DNA of 59,759 bases from Stenotrophomonas sp. (lineage in GTDB: Bacteria > Pseudomonadota > Gammaproteobacteria > Xanthomonadales > Xanthomonadaceae): the NCBI GenBank assembly GCA_003510825.1, contig DOKO01000057.1, positions 1-59,759 on the forward strand, in the 5' to 3' direction. The number at the start of each line of letters is the position of its first letter. Position 1 is the stretch's first letter. Under the pieces are notes generated by a model that saw nothing but the letters and a program-made list of their open reading frames with translations, ran no database searches and was not told the origin of the DNA. Shown piece after piece: positions 8,021 to 18,953 of this stretch. Position numbers and translations under genes: made by a program.

Positions 8021-8809
8021 ATGATGGATATCCGACCGTTACTGCTCGCCCTGGCCCTCGCCAGCCCCGTCGTGACGCCCCTGCACGCACAGGAAGTGCG
8101 TACGCCGCCGGCACCGGACTGCCTCGACGCGCGCGATGTGCAGCAGGTGGAGCAGGACACGCCCGGCGCCATCGCCGTCGCCGATGGCCAGGGCCGTGCC
8201 TTCCGCCTTGATTTCGCCGCCGCCTGCCCTGGCGTCAACGAGGCCGACACCCTCAGGCTGGAGGCCCCGCAGGGCTGGGCCTGCGGCCAGCCTGGCGAAC
8301 GGGTGGTGGTTGACGGTCGAAGCTGCGCGGTCAGCGCGGTCACGCCGATCGACGGCCGCAGTTTCGCCACCATCGCCCGCGAAAGCAGCCGCCAGTACGC
8401 CGCCACCCTGCCCGGCGTGACCGTGAGCGCGAAGGGCCGGGGAGGCCGCAGCGGCGACACCCCGCATACCTTCCAGACCTCGTCCGCCGTGTGCTTCGCC
8501 ACCCGCAACATTCGCGGCTGGAGCGAGAGCCCGGAAGGCGTGGTGGTGGAAACCAACCCGCGCCGCAATGGTGGCCATCGCTATTACCACGTGGAGCTGG
8601 CCAGCAGCTGTTCGATCCTGGCCGGCGCCACCGATGTGGACTTCCAGTCCGGCTTCCAGAACGGCCTGATCTGCGGCAACCCCCGCGACCGCATCGTGCT
8701 GATGCCCTCGGGCATCGAGGGGGACGGCCGCACCTACACCCCCAGCTTCGCCCGCCCAGGCTGCGACATCCTCGCGGTCTATCCGAAGGACGACAATCGC
8801 GCGCCCTAG
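8021..8809 (+). CDS. Secreted protein with two related Cys-containing halves (DUF6491-like)
   Basis: 262 residues with a clear signal peptide (DIRPLLLALALASPVVTPLHA, cut before QEVR). The mature part has two similar halves. The first runs from DCLDARDVQQVEQDTPG to a Cys-containing end (GRSCAVSAVTPID); the second starts VCFATRNIRGWSESPEG, passes YYHVELASSCSIL and ends GCDILAVYP. Each has a C-[FL] start, an aromatic or acidic beta strand, then Cys in the middle and at the end, which recalls the DUF6491 pattern of small xanthomonad envelope proteins. Function unknown. ATG 8021 and ATG 8024 are adjacent; CAGGGA lies seven bases before the first. It ends tail-to-tail with the next gene, overlapping by four bases. 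Confidence 0.75.
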   Translation: MMDIRPLLLALALASPVVTPLHAQEVRTPPAPDCLDARDVQQVEQDTPGAIAVADGQGRAFRLDFAAACPGVNEADTLRLEAPQGWACGQPGERVVVDGRSCAVSAVTPIDGRSFATIARESSRQYAATLPGVTVSAKGRGGRSGDTPHTFQTSSAVCFATRNIRGWSESPEGVVVETNPRRNGGHRYYHVELASSCSILAGATDVDFQSGFQNGLICGNPRDRIVLMPSGIEGDGRTYTPSFARPGCDILAVYPKDDNRAP

Positions 8810-9858
8810 CCGTCGGTACCGAGGAACGCGAACGGCTTGCTCGGCACGAACTGCGACAGCGCATCACCGGAGAAGGTGTTGCGCTGGTCCCGGCCCAGGT
8901 CGAGCTTGAGCACCTGCCCGCCGAAATCGACCTTGTTCAGATCGACCCAGAACGTATTGGGCGTCAGTGCCGATTCGAAGAAGTACAGCCGACGCTTGTG
9001 GTCGGCCACCGTGCGCCAGCGCGTGGACGAGATGTTCGGTTCGCCCGGCGTGGTGATGCCAAACGGCACCGATACGTTGCGGATGACGCTGAACACACTG
9101 GCCAGCGCCTCCACCGGATCTTCGGCCTTGGGAATGGCATTGATGTAGAACGAGGCACGCGCGAAGCGATCAGCCGAGCGGTTGGTGCCCGGCAGCATCA
9201 CCGTGCCACCGATGCTCTTCCAGTACGCATTGAGCGCCAGCTGCTGATCGAAGATCGGCGAGTTGGTCATCACCTGGTAGCGGCGGTCGTGATGGATGAC
9301 CTGGCGCCCGCCGATGTATTCGATGATGGCGCTGTCGCCGGTGGCGTCGGACAGTGACAGATGCAGGGTCGCCTGGCGGTCCTCACCGGGCACCTTGTCG
9401 GTGACGATGGCGAACGGCTCGCGCTCCAGTGCAGCCACGGCCTCGGCCACGCTGCCGAAATTGTCCAGCACGTACTGCGCCCACAGTGAGATGGCCAGCC
9501 CCGGCTTGTTGCCACGCTGCTGCGGGTACTCCGATTCGACCAGCCACAGCAGGTTGGCCACCAGGCCCTTCTCGTTCATGCCGTCGGTGGTGGACACGTC
9601 GTAGCCGGTGGCCACCACGCTGCCGTAGCGCGCGGTCCACTTCGCCGACTTTGGCCCAGCCTGGCCGGTACGCTCGATGCCGCGCGGCAGGACATACAGG
9701 TTGGTGGCAACGTCCACCTTCCAGTCCATCGACCGGGCGGTGATCACATCGCCGTTGTCACCGAGATAGACCGCGCGCGTGCAGGCCCATGCCGGTGCGA
9801 CCGCCGCTGCCAGCGCCATGGCCAGCGCCGCCCTGCCCTGCCACTTCATCCGCTTCAT
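8806..9858 (-). CDS. Secreted linear amide C-N hydrolase (choloylglycine hydrolase family)
   Basis: 350 residues. A signal peptide of about 25 residues ends AVAPAWA, directly before Cys26 of CTRAVYLGDNGDVITARSMD, so cleavage would expose Cys as the N-terminal nucleophile of an Ntn hydrolase. Other family signs are the RSMDW segment, the STTDGMNEKGLVANLLW block and the TNSPIF region. Family members hydrolyse bile-salt amides, penicillin V or acyl-homoserine lactones; the substrate here is open. ATG 9858 is chosen, with GGGAG eight bases upstream. The protein is probably periplasmic. Confidence 0.9.
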   Translation of the reverse strand: MKRMKWQGRAALAMALAAAVAPAWACTRAVYLGDNGDVITARSMDWKVDVATNLYVLPRGIERTGQAGPKSAKWTARYGSVVATGYDVSTTDGMNEKGLVANLLWLVESEYPQQRGNKPGLAISLWAQYVLDNFGSVAEAVAALEREPFAIVTDKVPGEDRQATLHLSLSDATGDSAIIEYIGGRQVIHHDRRYQVMTNSPIFDQQLALNAYWKSIGGTVMLPGTNRSADRFARASFYINAIPKAEDPVEALASVFSVIRNVSVPFGITTPGEPNISSTRWRTVADHKRRLYFFESALTPNTFWVDLNKVDFGGQVLKLDLGRDQRNTFSGDALSQFVPSKPFAFLGTDG

Positions 9859-9933
9859 GCCGTGCTCCCTTCCCCAGGAAGCCCGATGGAAACCCGGCAA
9901 CGGTGACAGCGGGGTGAAGCCCCGCGCGCGGCG

Positions 9934-10362
9934 TCAGCCGGCGCTGAGCATCGGGCGCACGAGGGCGCTCAGAAGATCCACTGCGGTGGGTTCGGCATCA
10001 TCACCCTCCACCGTGCGCGAGAAACCGGACCAGTCACTGCTGGCCAGCTGGCGCAGCTTCAGCGCATCGACCGGCAATGCGCGCATCGACCAGTACGGAA
10101 ACTGGCGCTGGCCCAATCGCCCGCGCGCCAGTTCGACGATGTCCACATGGCTGCCCGCCTGCAGGATGCGCTCGTACACCGAATCGATGCCATCAGGCGG
10201 CCCTTCGATGAACTGCAGGAAACGCTGCCCATCGTGCAACAACACGCCCGTCACCCCGGCCATCCGGTTGAACCGGGTGGCATCGTTCACCAACGTCTGC
10301 AGGCGTTCGGCGGAAAGGTCCGGCCGGGCCTGGCTGACGTAGGCAATGGCGCGTAGTGGCAT
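9934..10362 (-). CDS. Stand-alone BLUF blue-light photoreceptor
   Basis: 142 residues, essentially one BLUF domain. The flavin-contacting Tyr8 (AIAYVS), Asn32 (RFNRMAGVTG) and Gln50 (GQRFLQFIEGP) are all in place, as is YERILQAGSHVDIV and the late W/M-containing segment (FPYWSMRALP). BLUF domains bind FAD and change hydrogen bonding in blue light. There is no attached EAL or cyclase domain, so output must go through a partner protein. A C-terminal tail of about 45 residues could mediate that contact. It lies alone between a hydrolase and the kinase operon, all on the minus strand. Confidence 0.93.
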   Translation of the reverse strand: MPLRAIAYVSQARPDLSAERLQTLVNDATRFNRMAGVTGVLLHDGQRFLQFIEGPPDGIDSVYERILQAGSHVDIVELARGRLGQRQFPYWSMRALPVDALKLRQLASSDWSGFSRTVEGDDAEPTAVDLLSALVRPMLSAG

Positions 10363-10449
10363 GAATCTTCCTTGGCAACGTGAGCGGCCACGGTAGCAGC
10401 TACGGACGAGCCCGTCTCAGTTCGCCCTCGCGCTCCCTGAAGAATTCAG

Positions 10450-11583
10450 TTAACGAGTGATGCGCGTGTCGGCGCGCCGCGGCAGCACCGCCTCGAACAC
10501 CACCTGTCCCTGCTCGTTGCGCGCACTCAGCCGCCCACCGTGCGCGGCCACGAACTGATCAACGATGTACAGGCCAAGGCCCAGCCCCTTGCTCTGGTGG
10601 AAGCTGGCTTTGAACGGTTCGAACAGGCGCGGCAGCAGTGCCTCCTCGATGTGCCCGACATTGCGCACGCGCAGGGTCACCACGCGCGAATCGCTGCCAT
10701 CGACGGCAACCCGCACCACGTCCTTGCCCCCATGGGTGATCGCATTGCCGACCAGGTTGGCCACCACCTGCCCCAGGCGATCCATGTCGCCGTGCAGCGT
10801 GGCATCACCACTGGCTTCGAAGGCGACGCGATCGCTTCCGTGTGCGCTGCCGGCTTCGGCGATCACTGCGCGCGCCAGTTCTTCCATGTCGCAGGCATTG
10901 GCTTCCAGGCGCAGTCCGCCGCTGCGGATGCGCGAGAAATCCAGCAGCTGCTCGACCATGCGCGCCATGCGCACGGTGCTGGCTTCCAGGTGCTGCAGGG
11001 TCTGCTGCGCACTGGTGTTGCCCGGCGGCAGCTCAAGCGACAGCTTGTCGGCGCACAGCAGGATGGCCGACAGCGGCGTGCGCAGGTCGTGGGTCAGCAC
11101 GGCGGCCATCGTCTCGTTCAACTTCAACGCGCGCTCCAGCGCCTCGTTGCGCGCCTTCAGCAGCTGCCGCTGCTGGTAGAGCTCGATGAACACATTGACC
11201 TTGCTCAGGATGACCTGCGGCGCCACCGGCTTGTGCAGGAAATCGACCGCGCCGCTTTCGTAGCCCTTGAACGCACGCACCGGATCATCCGGCGAGGCGG
11301 TCAGGAAGATGATCGGCACATCACGGCTGCGCTGCGAACCACGCATCAGCTCGGCCAGGGTGAAGCCATCGATCTCCGGCATGTGCACGTCCAGCAGCGC
11401 CAGCGCCACTTCATGCTCCAGCAGCAGCTCCAGCGCCTGTGCGCCCGAGCCGGCCAGCAGCAGGTTGACGCCCTCGCGGCGCAGCAGCGCCTGCATGGCT
11501 ACCAGGTTCTGCGGCACGTCATCGACGATCAGCAGGTTGACCGGGGTCTGCGACTGCGCAGGGTCCGGTGGCAGCAGGTTCAT
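10450..11583 (-). CDS. Receiver-histidine kinase protein (REC-HisKA-HATPase)
   Basis: 377 residues. The N-terminal receiver (about 15-135) has LLIVDDVPQN, the phospho-acceptor Asp in LALLDVHMPEIDG and the Lys of DFLHKPV. A short coiled coil leads to a HisKA domain with VLTHDLRTPLS and an HATPase with VVANLVGNAITHGG and KGLGLGLYIV. There is no membrane segment. This REC-first order suggests that a phosphorylated receiver controls the kinase. Its ATG overlaps the CheB stop (11583-11580); it is the last gene of a four-gene overlapping set. GATGTGC-type signals were not seen; co-transcription with cheB is the simplest reading. Confidence 0.92.
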   Translation of the reverse strand: MNLLPPDPAQSQTPVNLLIVDDVPQNLVAMQALLRREGVNLLLAGSGAQALELLLEHEVALALLDVHMPEIDGFTLAELMRGSQRSRDVPIIFLTASPDDPVRAFKGYESGAVDFLHKPVAPQVILSKVNVFIELYQQRQLLKARNEALERALKLNETMAAVLTHDLRTPLSAILLCADKLSLELPPGNTSAQQTLQHLEASTVRMARMVEQLLDFSRIRSGGLRLEANACDMEELARAVIAEAGSAHGSDRVAFEASGDATLHGDMDRLGQVVANLVGNAITHGGKDVVRVAVDGSDSRVVTLRVRNVGHIEEALLPRLFEPFKASFHQSKGLGLGLYIVDQFVAAHGGRLSARNEQGQVVFEAVLPRRADTRITR

Positions 11584-12152
11584 GCGAACAACTCCTTCAA
11601 GCGACGGCACATCAATTCGAGAGGCAGCACGGCATCAGCGCCGGCGTGCTGCAGGGCGGAGGCCGGCATCATCGATGCCTCGGCCTCCTCGGGGCATTGC
11701 AACCAGGCGCGGCCACCGGCGGATCGCACCGCGGCCACCCCCTCACTGCCGTCGCTGCTGGCACCGGTCAGCAGCACCGCCAGCAGCTGCGGCCCGAACA
11801 CGGCCGCGGCGGATTCAAACAACGGATCGATGGCCGGGCGCGAGAACAGCACCGGCTCATCCATCGACAATGCGATGGCCTGCGCGTCCTCGACCAGCAG
11901 GTGGTAGTCGGGTGCCGCGAAGGTCACCGTCCCTGCCTGCAGCGGCTGTTTGTCCTCCGCCTCGCGCACCTGCAACGCGCAGTACGGCGCCAGCACCTCG
12001 GCGATGCGGCTGCTGCGGTCACGCGGCAGGTGCAGCACCACCAGCACCGGTATCGGCAGGCCAGCCGGCAGCGCCCCCAGCAGCGCCTGCAGCGCGGCCA
12101 CGCCACCGGCAGATGCGCCGACGACCAGCAGATGCGGGCGCGGGGCGACCAT
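11580..12152 (-). CDS. CheB-type protein-glutamate methylesterase domain without receiver
   Basis: 190 residues, only the catalytic CheB domain. The triad is visible: Ser in VVGASAGGVAAL, His in VVLHLPRDRSS and Asp in LLTGASSDGSEGV. There is no N-terminal receiver, so activity is not gated by phosphorylation in cis. It would demethylate glutamyl residues methylated by the neighbouring CheR. The start overlaps the cheR stop by one base (TGATG), and the stop overlaps the following REC-kinase gene. The target is unknown, because no methyl-accepting protein is encoded nearby; the coiled coil of the hybrid kinase is one possibility. Confidence 0.92.
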   Translation of the reverse strand: MVAPRPHLLVVGASAGGVAALQALLGALPAGLPIPVLVVLHLPRDRSSRIAEVLAPYCALQVREAEDKQPLQAGTVTFAAPDYHLLVEDAQAIALSMDEPVLFSRPAIDPLFESAAAVFGPQLLAVLLTGASSDGSEGVAAVRSAGGRAWLQCPEEAEASMMPASALQHAGADAVLPLELMCRRLKELFA

Positions 12153-12972
12153 CAAACGACCTTCCGGTACAGCCGGTGCTCGCGCGAGCAGGCTTCAAAC
12201 GCATCGTGGTGGCGGCCGAACTGCAGCGATTCCTTGCTGCCCAGGCCAAGGAATCCACGGTGCACCAGCGCCTCGCGGAACAGACCCACGGCACGGTCCT
12301 GCAGGTCGCGGTTGAAATAGATCAGCACATTGCGGCAGGACACCAGGTGCACTTCGGAGAACACCGTGTCGGTGGCCAGGCTGTGGTCGGCGAACACCAC
12401 GTTGCGGCGCAGCTGGCGATCGAACACCGCACCGTCGTAGGCGGTAGCGTAGTAATCGGACAGCGAACCGGTACCGCCGGCGGCCAGATAGTTGCGGCTG
12501 AACTGGGCCAGGCGGTCGATGCTGTAGGCACCGGCTTCCGCGGTGGCCAGCGCTGCCGGATTGATGTCGGTGGCGTAGACGATGCTGCGCTCCAGCAGCC
12601 CTTCCTCGTGCAGCAGGATGGCCAGCGACCACACCTCTTCACCGGTACTGCAGCCAGCCACCCACAGCTTCACCGACGGGTAGGTACGCAGCACCGGCAC
12701 CACCTGCTCGCGCAGCTGCTTGAAATAGGCCGGGTCACGGAACATTTCCGAGACCTGCACGGTGAAGAACTGCATCGCCTGGGCGAACAGGTCCGGCTCG
12801 TGCAGCAGCCGGTGCTGCAGGTCGACCAGGCGCTCGCAGTCATAGCGCTGCATGGCCTGGCGGATGCGCCGCCGCAGCGAGGAGACCGCGTAGCTGCGGA
12901 AGTCATAGTGGTAGCGCTGGTACAGCGCCTCCAGCAACACCTTCAACTCCAGATCGAACAGCGCCTGCTCAT

Positions 12973-12976
<4 letters not shown>
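12152..12976 (-). CDS. CheR-type protein-glutamate methyltransferase
   Basis: 274 residues. The N-terminal helical CheR domain contains YHYDFRSYAVSSLRRRIRQAM. The SAM-binding domain shows LWVAGCSTGEEVWSLAILL, then the acidic end ATDINPAALATA, and VSCRNVLIYFNRDLQ. It would methylate glutamates of a signalling protein using S-adenosylmethionine. ATG 12976 (MNEQALFDLE) overlaps the stop of the hybrid kinase (ATGA), so translation is probably coupled. CheR with a bare CheB and hybrid kinases is a known non-flagellar signalling layout; no flagellar or receptor genes are in view. Confidence 0.93.
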
Positions 12977-16077
<3,101 letters not shown>

Positions 16078-16145
16078 GCGGGTCGGTTCCAGAGCACGAA
16101 AGGTGCACGATGGTACTCCCTGTCGCATTCAGCCGCATACGACCT

Positions 16146-17387
16146 ATGGCACACGCACGGCGTGCACAAAACCTTCACGCTCGCCTGCCTACGTTCGCAT
16201 CCCTTACAGGGGTATCAAGCCATTTCTACGTGGACGCTCTCGCTTCTACGCCCTCCGTGCTGACGGACACGTCCCGACAACTGCGATTGCTGATCGACAG
16301 CGTTCGCGACCATGCCCTGTACCTGCTCGATCCGCAGGGCATCGTCTGCAGCTGGAACCCGGGCGCCGAGCGGATCAAGGGCTACCGTGCCGACGAAGTC
16401 ATCGGCACCCACTTCAGCCGCTTCTACCTGGCCGATGAACGCGAGGCCGGCGAGCCGCAGCGCCTGCTGCACCTGGCCGCACAGAACGGCCATGTGGCCA
16501 GCGAAGGCTGGCGGGTACGCCGCGATGGCTCTTCCTTCAGGGCCAGCATCGTCATCGAGGCGGTACGCGAGAACGGCGAGCTGCTGGGCTTCGTCAAGAT
16601 CACCCGCGACATCACCGAGCACTGGCAGGCCCAGCGCCTGCTGCGCGACGCCCAGCGTGCCCTGCGCCAGACCCAGCAGTTCGAGACCGTGGGCCGGCTC
16701 AGCCGCGGCCTGTCGCACGAGTTCAACAACCTGCTGACCACGGTCGGCAACGCGCTGGACCTGCTGTCGATGCGCCTGGGCAGTGACGCCCGCGCCGCCG
16801 AACTGCTGACCACCGCGCAGGCTGCCACCGACCGCGGCGCCCTGCTGACCCGGCAGCTGCTGGCCTTCAGCACCGGCCAGACCCTGATCCGCGAGCCGCT
16901 GGACATCAACCAGCAGATCAGCGAGTGGCTGCCCGGGCTGCGCAGCGCCTGCCCGCCCGGGGTCACCGTGGAAGCGGCACTGGCACCGGGCCTGCCCCTG
17001 CTCAGCACCGACCCCCTGCAGCTGCAGACCGCTCTTGCCAATCTGGTCGCCAACGCTGCCGACGCCACGCTGGACGGCGGTCGTGTGCTGGTGGCCACCG
17101 CGCTTGAGCACCGGCTGGATCCAGACGCGGACACCGCGCTGCAGCGTCGATATGTGACACTAAGCGTCTGCGACGAGGGCCACGGCATGGCCCCGGACAT
17201 CGCTGAACGGGCCACCGAGCCCTTCTTTACGACCAAGGACATCGGCAAAGGCAGCGGCCTGGGCCTCAGCCAGGTGTTCGGTTTCACTACCCAGAGCGGC
17301 GGCTTCGTTGATGTGTCCACCACGCCCGGTGTCGGCACCACGGTCAGCCTGCTGCTACCCGCAATGGAGGACCCTGCCCATGACTGA
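16146..17387 (+). CDS. PAS-domain histidine kinase
   Basis: About 413 residues, soluble. A PAS domain (ALYLLDPQGIVCSWNPGAER to FVKITRDITE) is followed by a HisKA domain with GLSHEFNNLLTTVGNAL and an HATPase with LANLVANAADATLDGG and GSGLGLSQVFGF. The HEFNNLL phospho-acceptor box is of the NtrB/FixL-like kind. The start is unsure: ATG 16146 is used, but a GTG near 16230, close to the PAS domain, is possible because upstream residues look weakly conserved. It overlaps the downstream receiver gene by eight bases, giving a kinase-regulator pair. Confidence 0.88.
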   Translation: MAHARRAQNLHARLPTFASLTGVSSHFYVDALASTPSVLTDTSRQLRLLIDSVRDHALYLLDPQGIVCSWNPGAERIKGYRADEVIGTHFSRFYLADEREAGEPQRLLHLAAQNGHVASEGWRVRRDGSSFRASIVIEAVRENGELLGFVKITRDITEHWQAQRLLRDAQRALRQTQQFETVGRLSRGLSHEFNNLLTTVGNALDLLSMRLGSDARAAELLTTAQAATDRGALLTRQLLAFSTGQTLIREPLDINQQISEWLPGLRSACPPGVTVEAALAPGLPLLSTDPLQLQTALANLVANAADATLDGGRVLVATALEHRLDPDADTALQRRYVTLSVCDEGHGMAPDIAERATEPFFTTKDIGKGSGLGLSQVFGFTTQSGGFVDVSTTPGVGTTVSLLLPAMEDPAHD

Positions 17388-17739
17388 TGACCCGCTCCGC
17401 GTATTGATGGTGGAGGACCAGTCCGATCTTCGCGAGATGATCGGCCTGGCGCTGCGCGATTTCGGCATCGATGTGGCAACCACGTCCGACGGCCACGAAG
17501 CCGTCGCCCTGATGCAGGGCGGCGAGCGCTTCGACGTGGTGTTCAGCGACGTCAGCATGCCCAACGGCATGTCCGGCATCGAACTGAGCGAGCACGTGGC
17601 GCGCGACCAGCCGCACGCGCGGATGATCCTGTCTTCAGGCTATGCGCGCTCGCAGCTGCCGCCGCTGCCCGACCAGGTGGAGTTCCTGCCCAAGCCTTAT
17701 CGGCTGCGCCAGCTGGTGGAGCTGCTGAAGCAGGATTGA
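17380..17739 (+). CDS. Single-domain response regulator
   Basis: 119 residues, only a receiver domain: VLMVEDQSDLREM, the phospho-acceptor Asp in DVVFSDVSMPNGMSG, the Thr/Ser position in ILSSGYARS and the Lys in FLPKPYRLRQLVELL. The ATG lies eight bases inside the end of the PAS kinase gene, so the two form a coupled pair. With no output domain, it would act through protein contact, for instance by competing for or relaying phosphate to the hybrid kinase system on the other strand. Two GTAG repeats follow. Confidence 0.95.
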   Translation: MTDDPLRVLMVEDQSDLREMIGLALRDFGIDVATTSDGHEAVALMQGGERFDVVFSDVSMPNGMSGIELSEHVARDQPHARMILSSGYARSQLPPLPDQVEFLPKPYRLRQLVELLKQD

Positions 17740-17774
17740 GGGATCACCGCCCGGTGGTGGGTGCGGAAACCCCC

Positions 17775-17797
17775 ATCCACGCGCGGCGTGGATCTAC
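17775..17797. repeat. SMAG-type palindrome
   Basis: ATCCACGC-GCG-GCGTGGAT ending in CTAC (GTAG on the minus strand). It is a common SMAG variant and the first of two in the gap after the response regulator. Confidence 0.8.
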
Positions 17798-17811
17798 AAC
17801 CCCGGTGGTGG

Positions 17812-17832
17812 GTGCGGACCGTTGGTCCGCAC
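17812..17832. repeat. Perfect inverted repeat between two SMAGs
   Basis: GTGCGGACC-GTT-GGTCCGCAC, a 9-bp stem with a three-base loop. It lies between the two GTAG repeats and belongs to the same repeat-rich gap of 154 bases. Confidence 0.75.
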
Positions 17833-17847
17833 TGCGGAAACGCTCAG

Positions 17848-17868
17848 CCACGCATGGCGTGGATCTAC
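17848..17868. repeat. SMAG-type palindrome
   Basis: CCACGC-ATG-GCGTGG followed by ATCTAC; same family and orientation as the copy 73 bases upstream. Confidence 0.8.
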
Positions 17869-17893
17869 CCTCGCCTGCGCCGGCTCGACGCCT

Positions 17894-18004
17894 TTACCAG
17901 CGCATGAACAGCGTCACCACAAAGATGGCCAAGGCCACGCCGATGACGATCCACAGCCCTCTGCTCTGACGCCAGGAGGGCTTACGGGTGCCGGGGTTGT
18001 TCAT
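17894..18004 (-). CDS. Small single-span membrane protein
   Basis: 36 residues: a basic N-terminus (NNPGTRKPSWRQSR) and one transmembrane helix (GLWIVIGVALAIFVVTLFM), ending RW. ATG 18004 has GGAG six bases upstream; an in-frame ATG at 18016 would add four residues but has a poor ribosome site. Function unknown; it would sit in the inner membrane. The translation signal and a single clean helix support it as real despite its size. Confidence 0.6.
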   Translation of the reverse strand: MNNPGTRKPSWRQSRGLWIVIGVALAIFVVTLFMRW

Positions 18005-18096
18005 CGCTTGCTCCATCGTGATAACAGGGATGGAACGAGCTTCGCGTTCTACATGTGGAGTGCGCGTGCAAGGTTGCCACATGCGACGCAATGCAT

Positions 18097-18273
18097 TCAG
18101 GAATCCGCGTCGCGGTCCACCCGCAGACGACTGACCCGCCAGCCCCCGTGCGAATTGAATCGCCCGGTGTCACCGGTCAGGCCGTAGCGCAGCGCCAACC
18201 AGCCGGCGCGGACCGAACCCACATGCCATTCCCGCACTTTCCTGTACGCATACCGAAAACGACGAGCTTGCAT
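18097..18273 (-). CDS. Small conserved basic protein, chromosomal copy of the FRYAYRK family
   Basis: 58 residues of the pattern RRFRYAYRKVREWH...GWLALRYGLTGDTGRF and SHGGWRVSRLRV. A second, clearly related protein is encoded at 24367-24540 inside the integrated element. The shared blocks are FRYAYRK, a W about five residues later, R-Y-x-LTGD-x-G and SHGGWR-x-SRL. Function unknown. The ATG at 18273 has AGGG eight bases upstream. Confidence 0.7.
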   Translation of the reverse strand: MQARRFRYAYRKVREWHVGSVRAGWLALRYGLTGDTGRFNSHGGWRVSRLRVDRDADS

Positions 18274-18362
18274 GGGCACACCCTAAGTGTGATGGTCATC
18301 ACGATTTGCGGACGATAGCGCGAATTCATTTCGGCTGGAAGACACCCCTCAATCCACCCGCT

Positions 18363-18584
18363 TCAGCGCTTGCGACGGCGCCAAGCCCGGTCCGCGACAT
18401 GGACGAGCCCGAGCAGGCAGGCGGCCACCAGCGCTACCTCACCAATGGCGAGCAACAGGTCCACGGGAATACTCCGGCCGGCGAGGGTTGCGGCCAGGCT
18501 GGTGCCGTTGAAATGACGGTCAACCTGTGCTGCAGGATCACCGTAAGGGCAAACGGGCTCGCCGTTCTGCAAGGTGATACGCAT
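18363..18584 (-). CDS. Small membrane protein of unknown function
   Basis: 73 residues starting MRITLQNGEPVCPYGDPAAQ, with one hydrophobic helix near the C-terminus (VDLLLAIGEVALVAACLLGL) and a basic end (RAWRRRKR). It lies 89 bases upstream of the FRYAYRK-family gene on the same strand. The element's copy of that gene is also preceded by a hydrophobic segment, so the pairing may be meaningful. The ribosome site is weak. Confidence 0.5.
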   Translation of the reverse strand: MRITLQNGEPVCPYGDPAAQVDRHFNGTSLAATLAGRSIPVDLLLAIGEVALVAACLLGLVHVADRAWRRRKR

Positions 18585-18652
18585 TTCCGGCAATGCGATG
18601 CGGATGAATGCGGGGAATGAGGGCGGAACTGCGGATGAGGCCGCCAGGAGCG

Positions 18653-18704
18653 TGGTGACCCCGGCCCGATTCGAACGGGCGACCTTCCCCTTAGGAGGGG
18701 GGCG
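18653..18704 (-). other. 3' fragment of tRNA-Arg(CCT); probable left attachment site (attL)
   Basis: On the minus strand the sequence is the 3' part of a tRNA: anticodon loop CTCCTAA (anticodon CCT at 18695-18693) in a C-rich/G-rich stem, then the T arm GCCCG-TTCGAAT-CGGGC, the 3' acceptor strand CGGGGTC, discriminator A and CCA at 18653. The 5' acceptor strand GACCCCG and a D arm are missing from the next 30 bases. A 3' tRNA fragment at the border between chromosome and phage-type genes is what tyrosine integrases leave behind. The intact tRNA should lie at the right end of the element, outside the window. Confidence 0.8.
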
Positions 18705-18953
18705 ACCAGCCCTTATGTACCAACGCGCCCAGAATGCACTGTGCCAAAGGTGTGCCTAATTGGCCCGCGCTGCCGAACATCTAGCCGGAATTTGTGCGGT
18801 TGCGGCCCGCACCCTGTCGTCCCATCGCCTCCGCCCCCGCCCCCCCTCGTACAAAGGCCGCTTTGACAACATGTACAGTTCATGAAACCTTCATGATCCG
18901 CCCAGCCGCCCGGCTGCCAGGAGTTGGCGGAGACACACTATGGAGAGCACTGA
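18705..18953. promoter_or_regulatory. Non-coding gap with probable promoter of the secreted-protein gene
   Basis: There is no supported gene in these 249 bases. TTGACA at about 18872-18877 in CTTTGACAACATG could be a -35 box, and two near-copies of TTCATGA follow within 15 bases. No good -10 is visible, so the promoter assignment is weak. GGAG lies about nine bases before the start at 18954. Confidence 0.35.

Noticed and set aside
18653..18730. Complete tRNA gene
   Set aside because: The 5' acceptor strand and D arm are absent, so it is only a 3' fragment.
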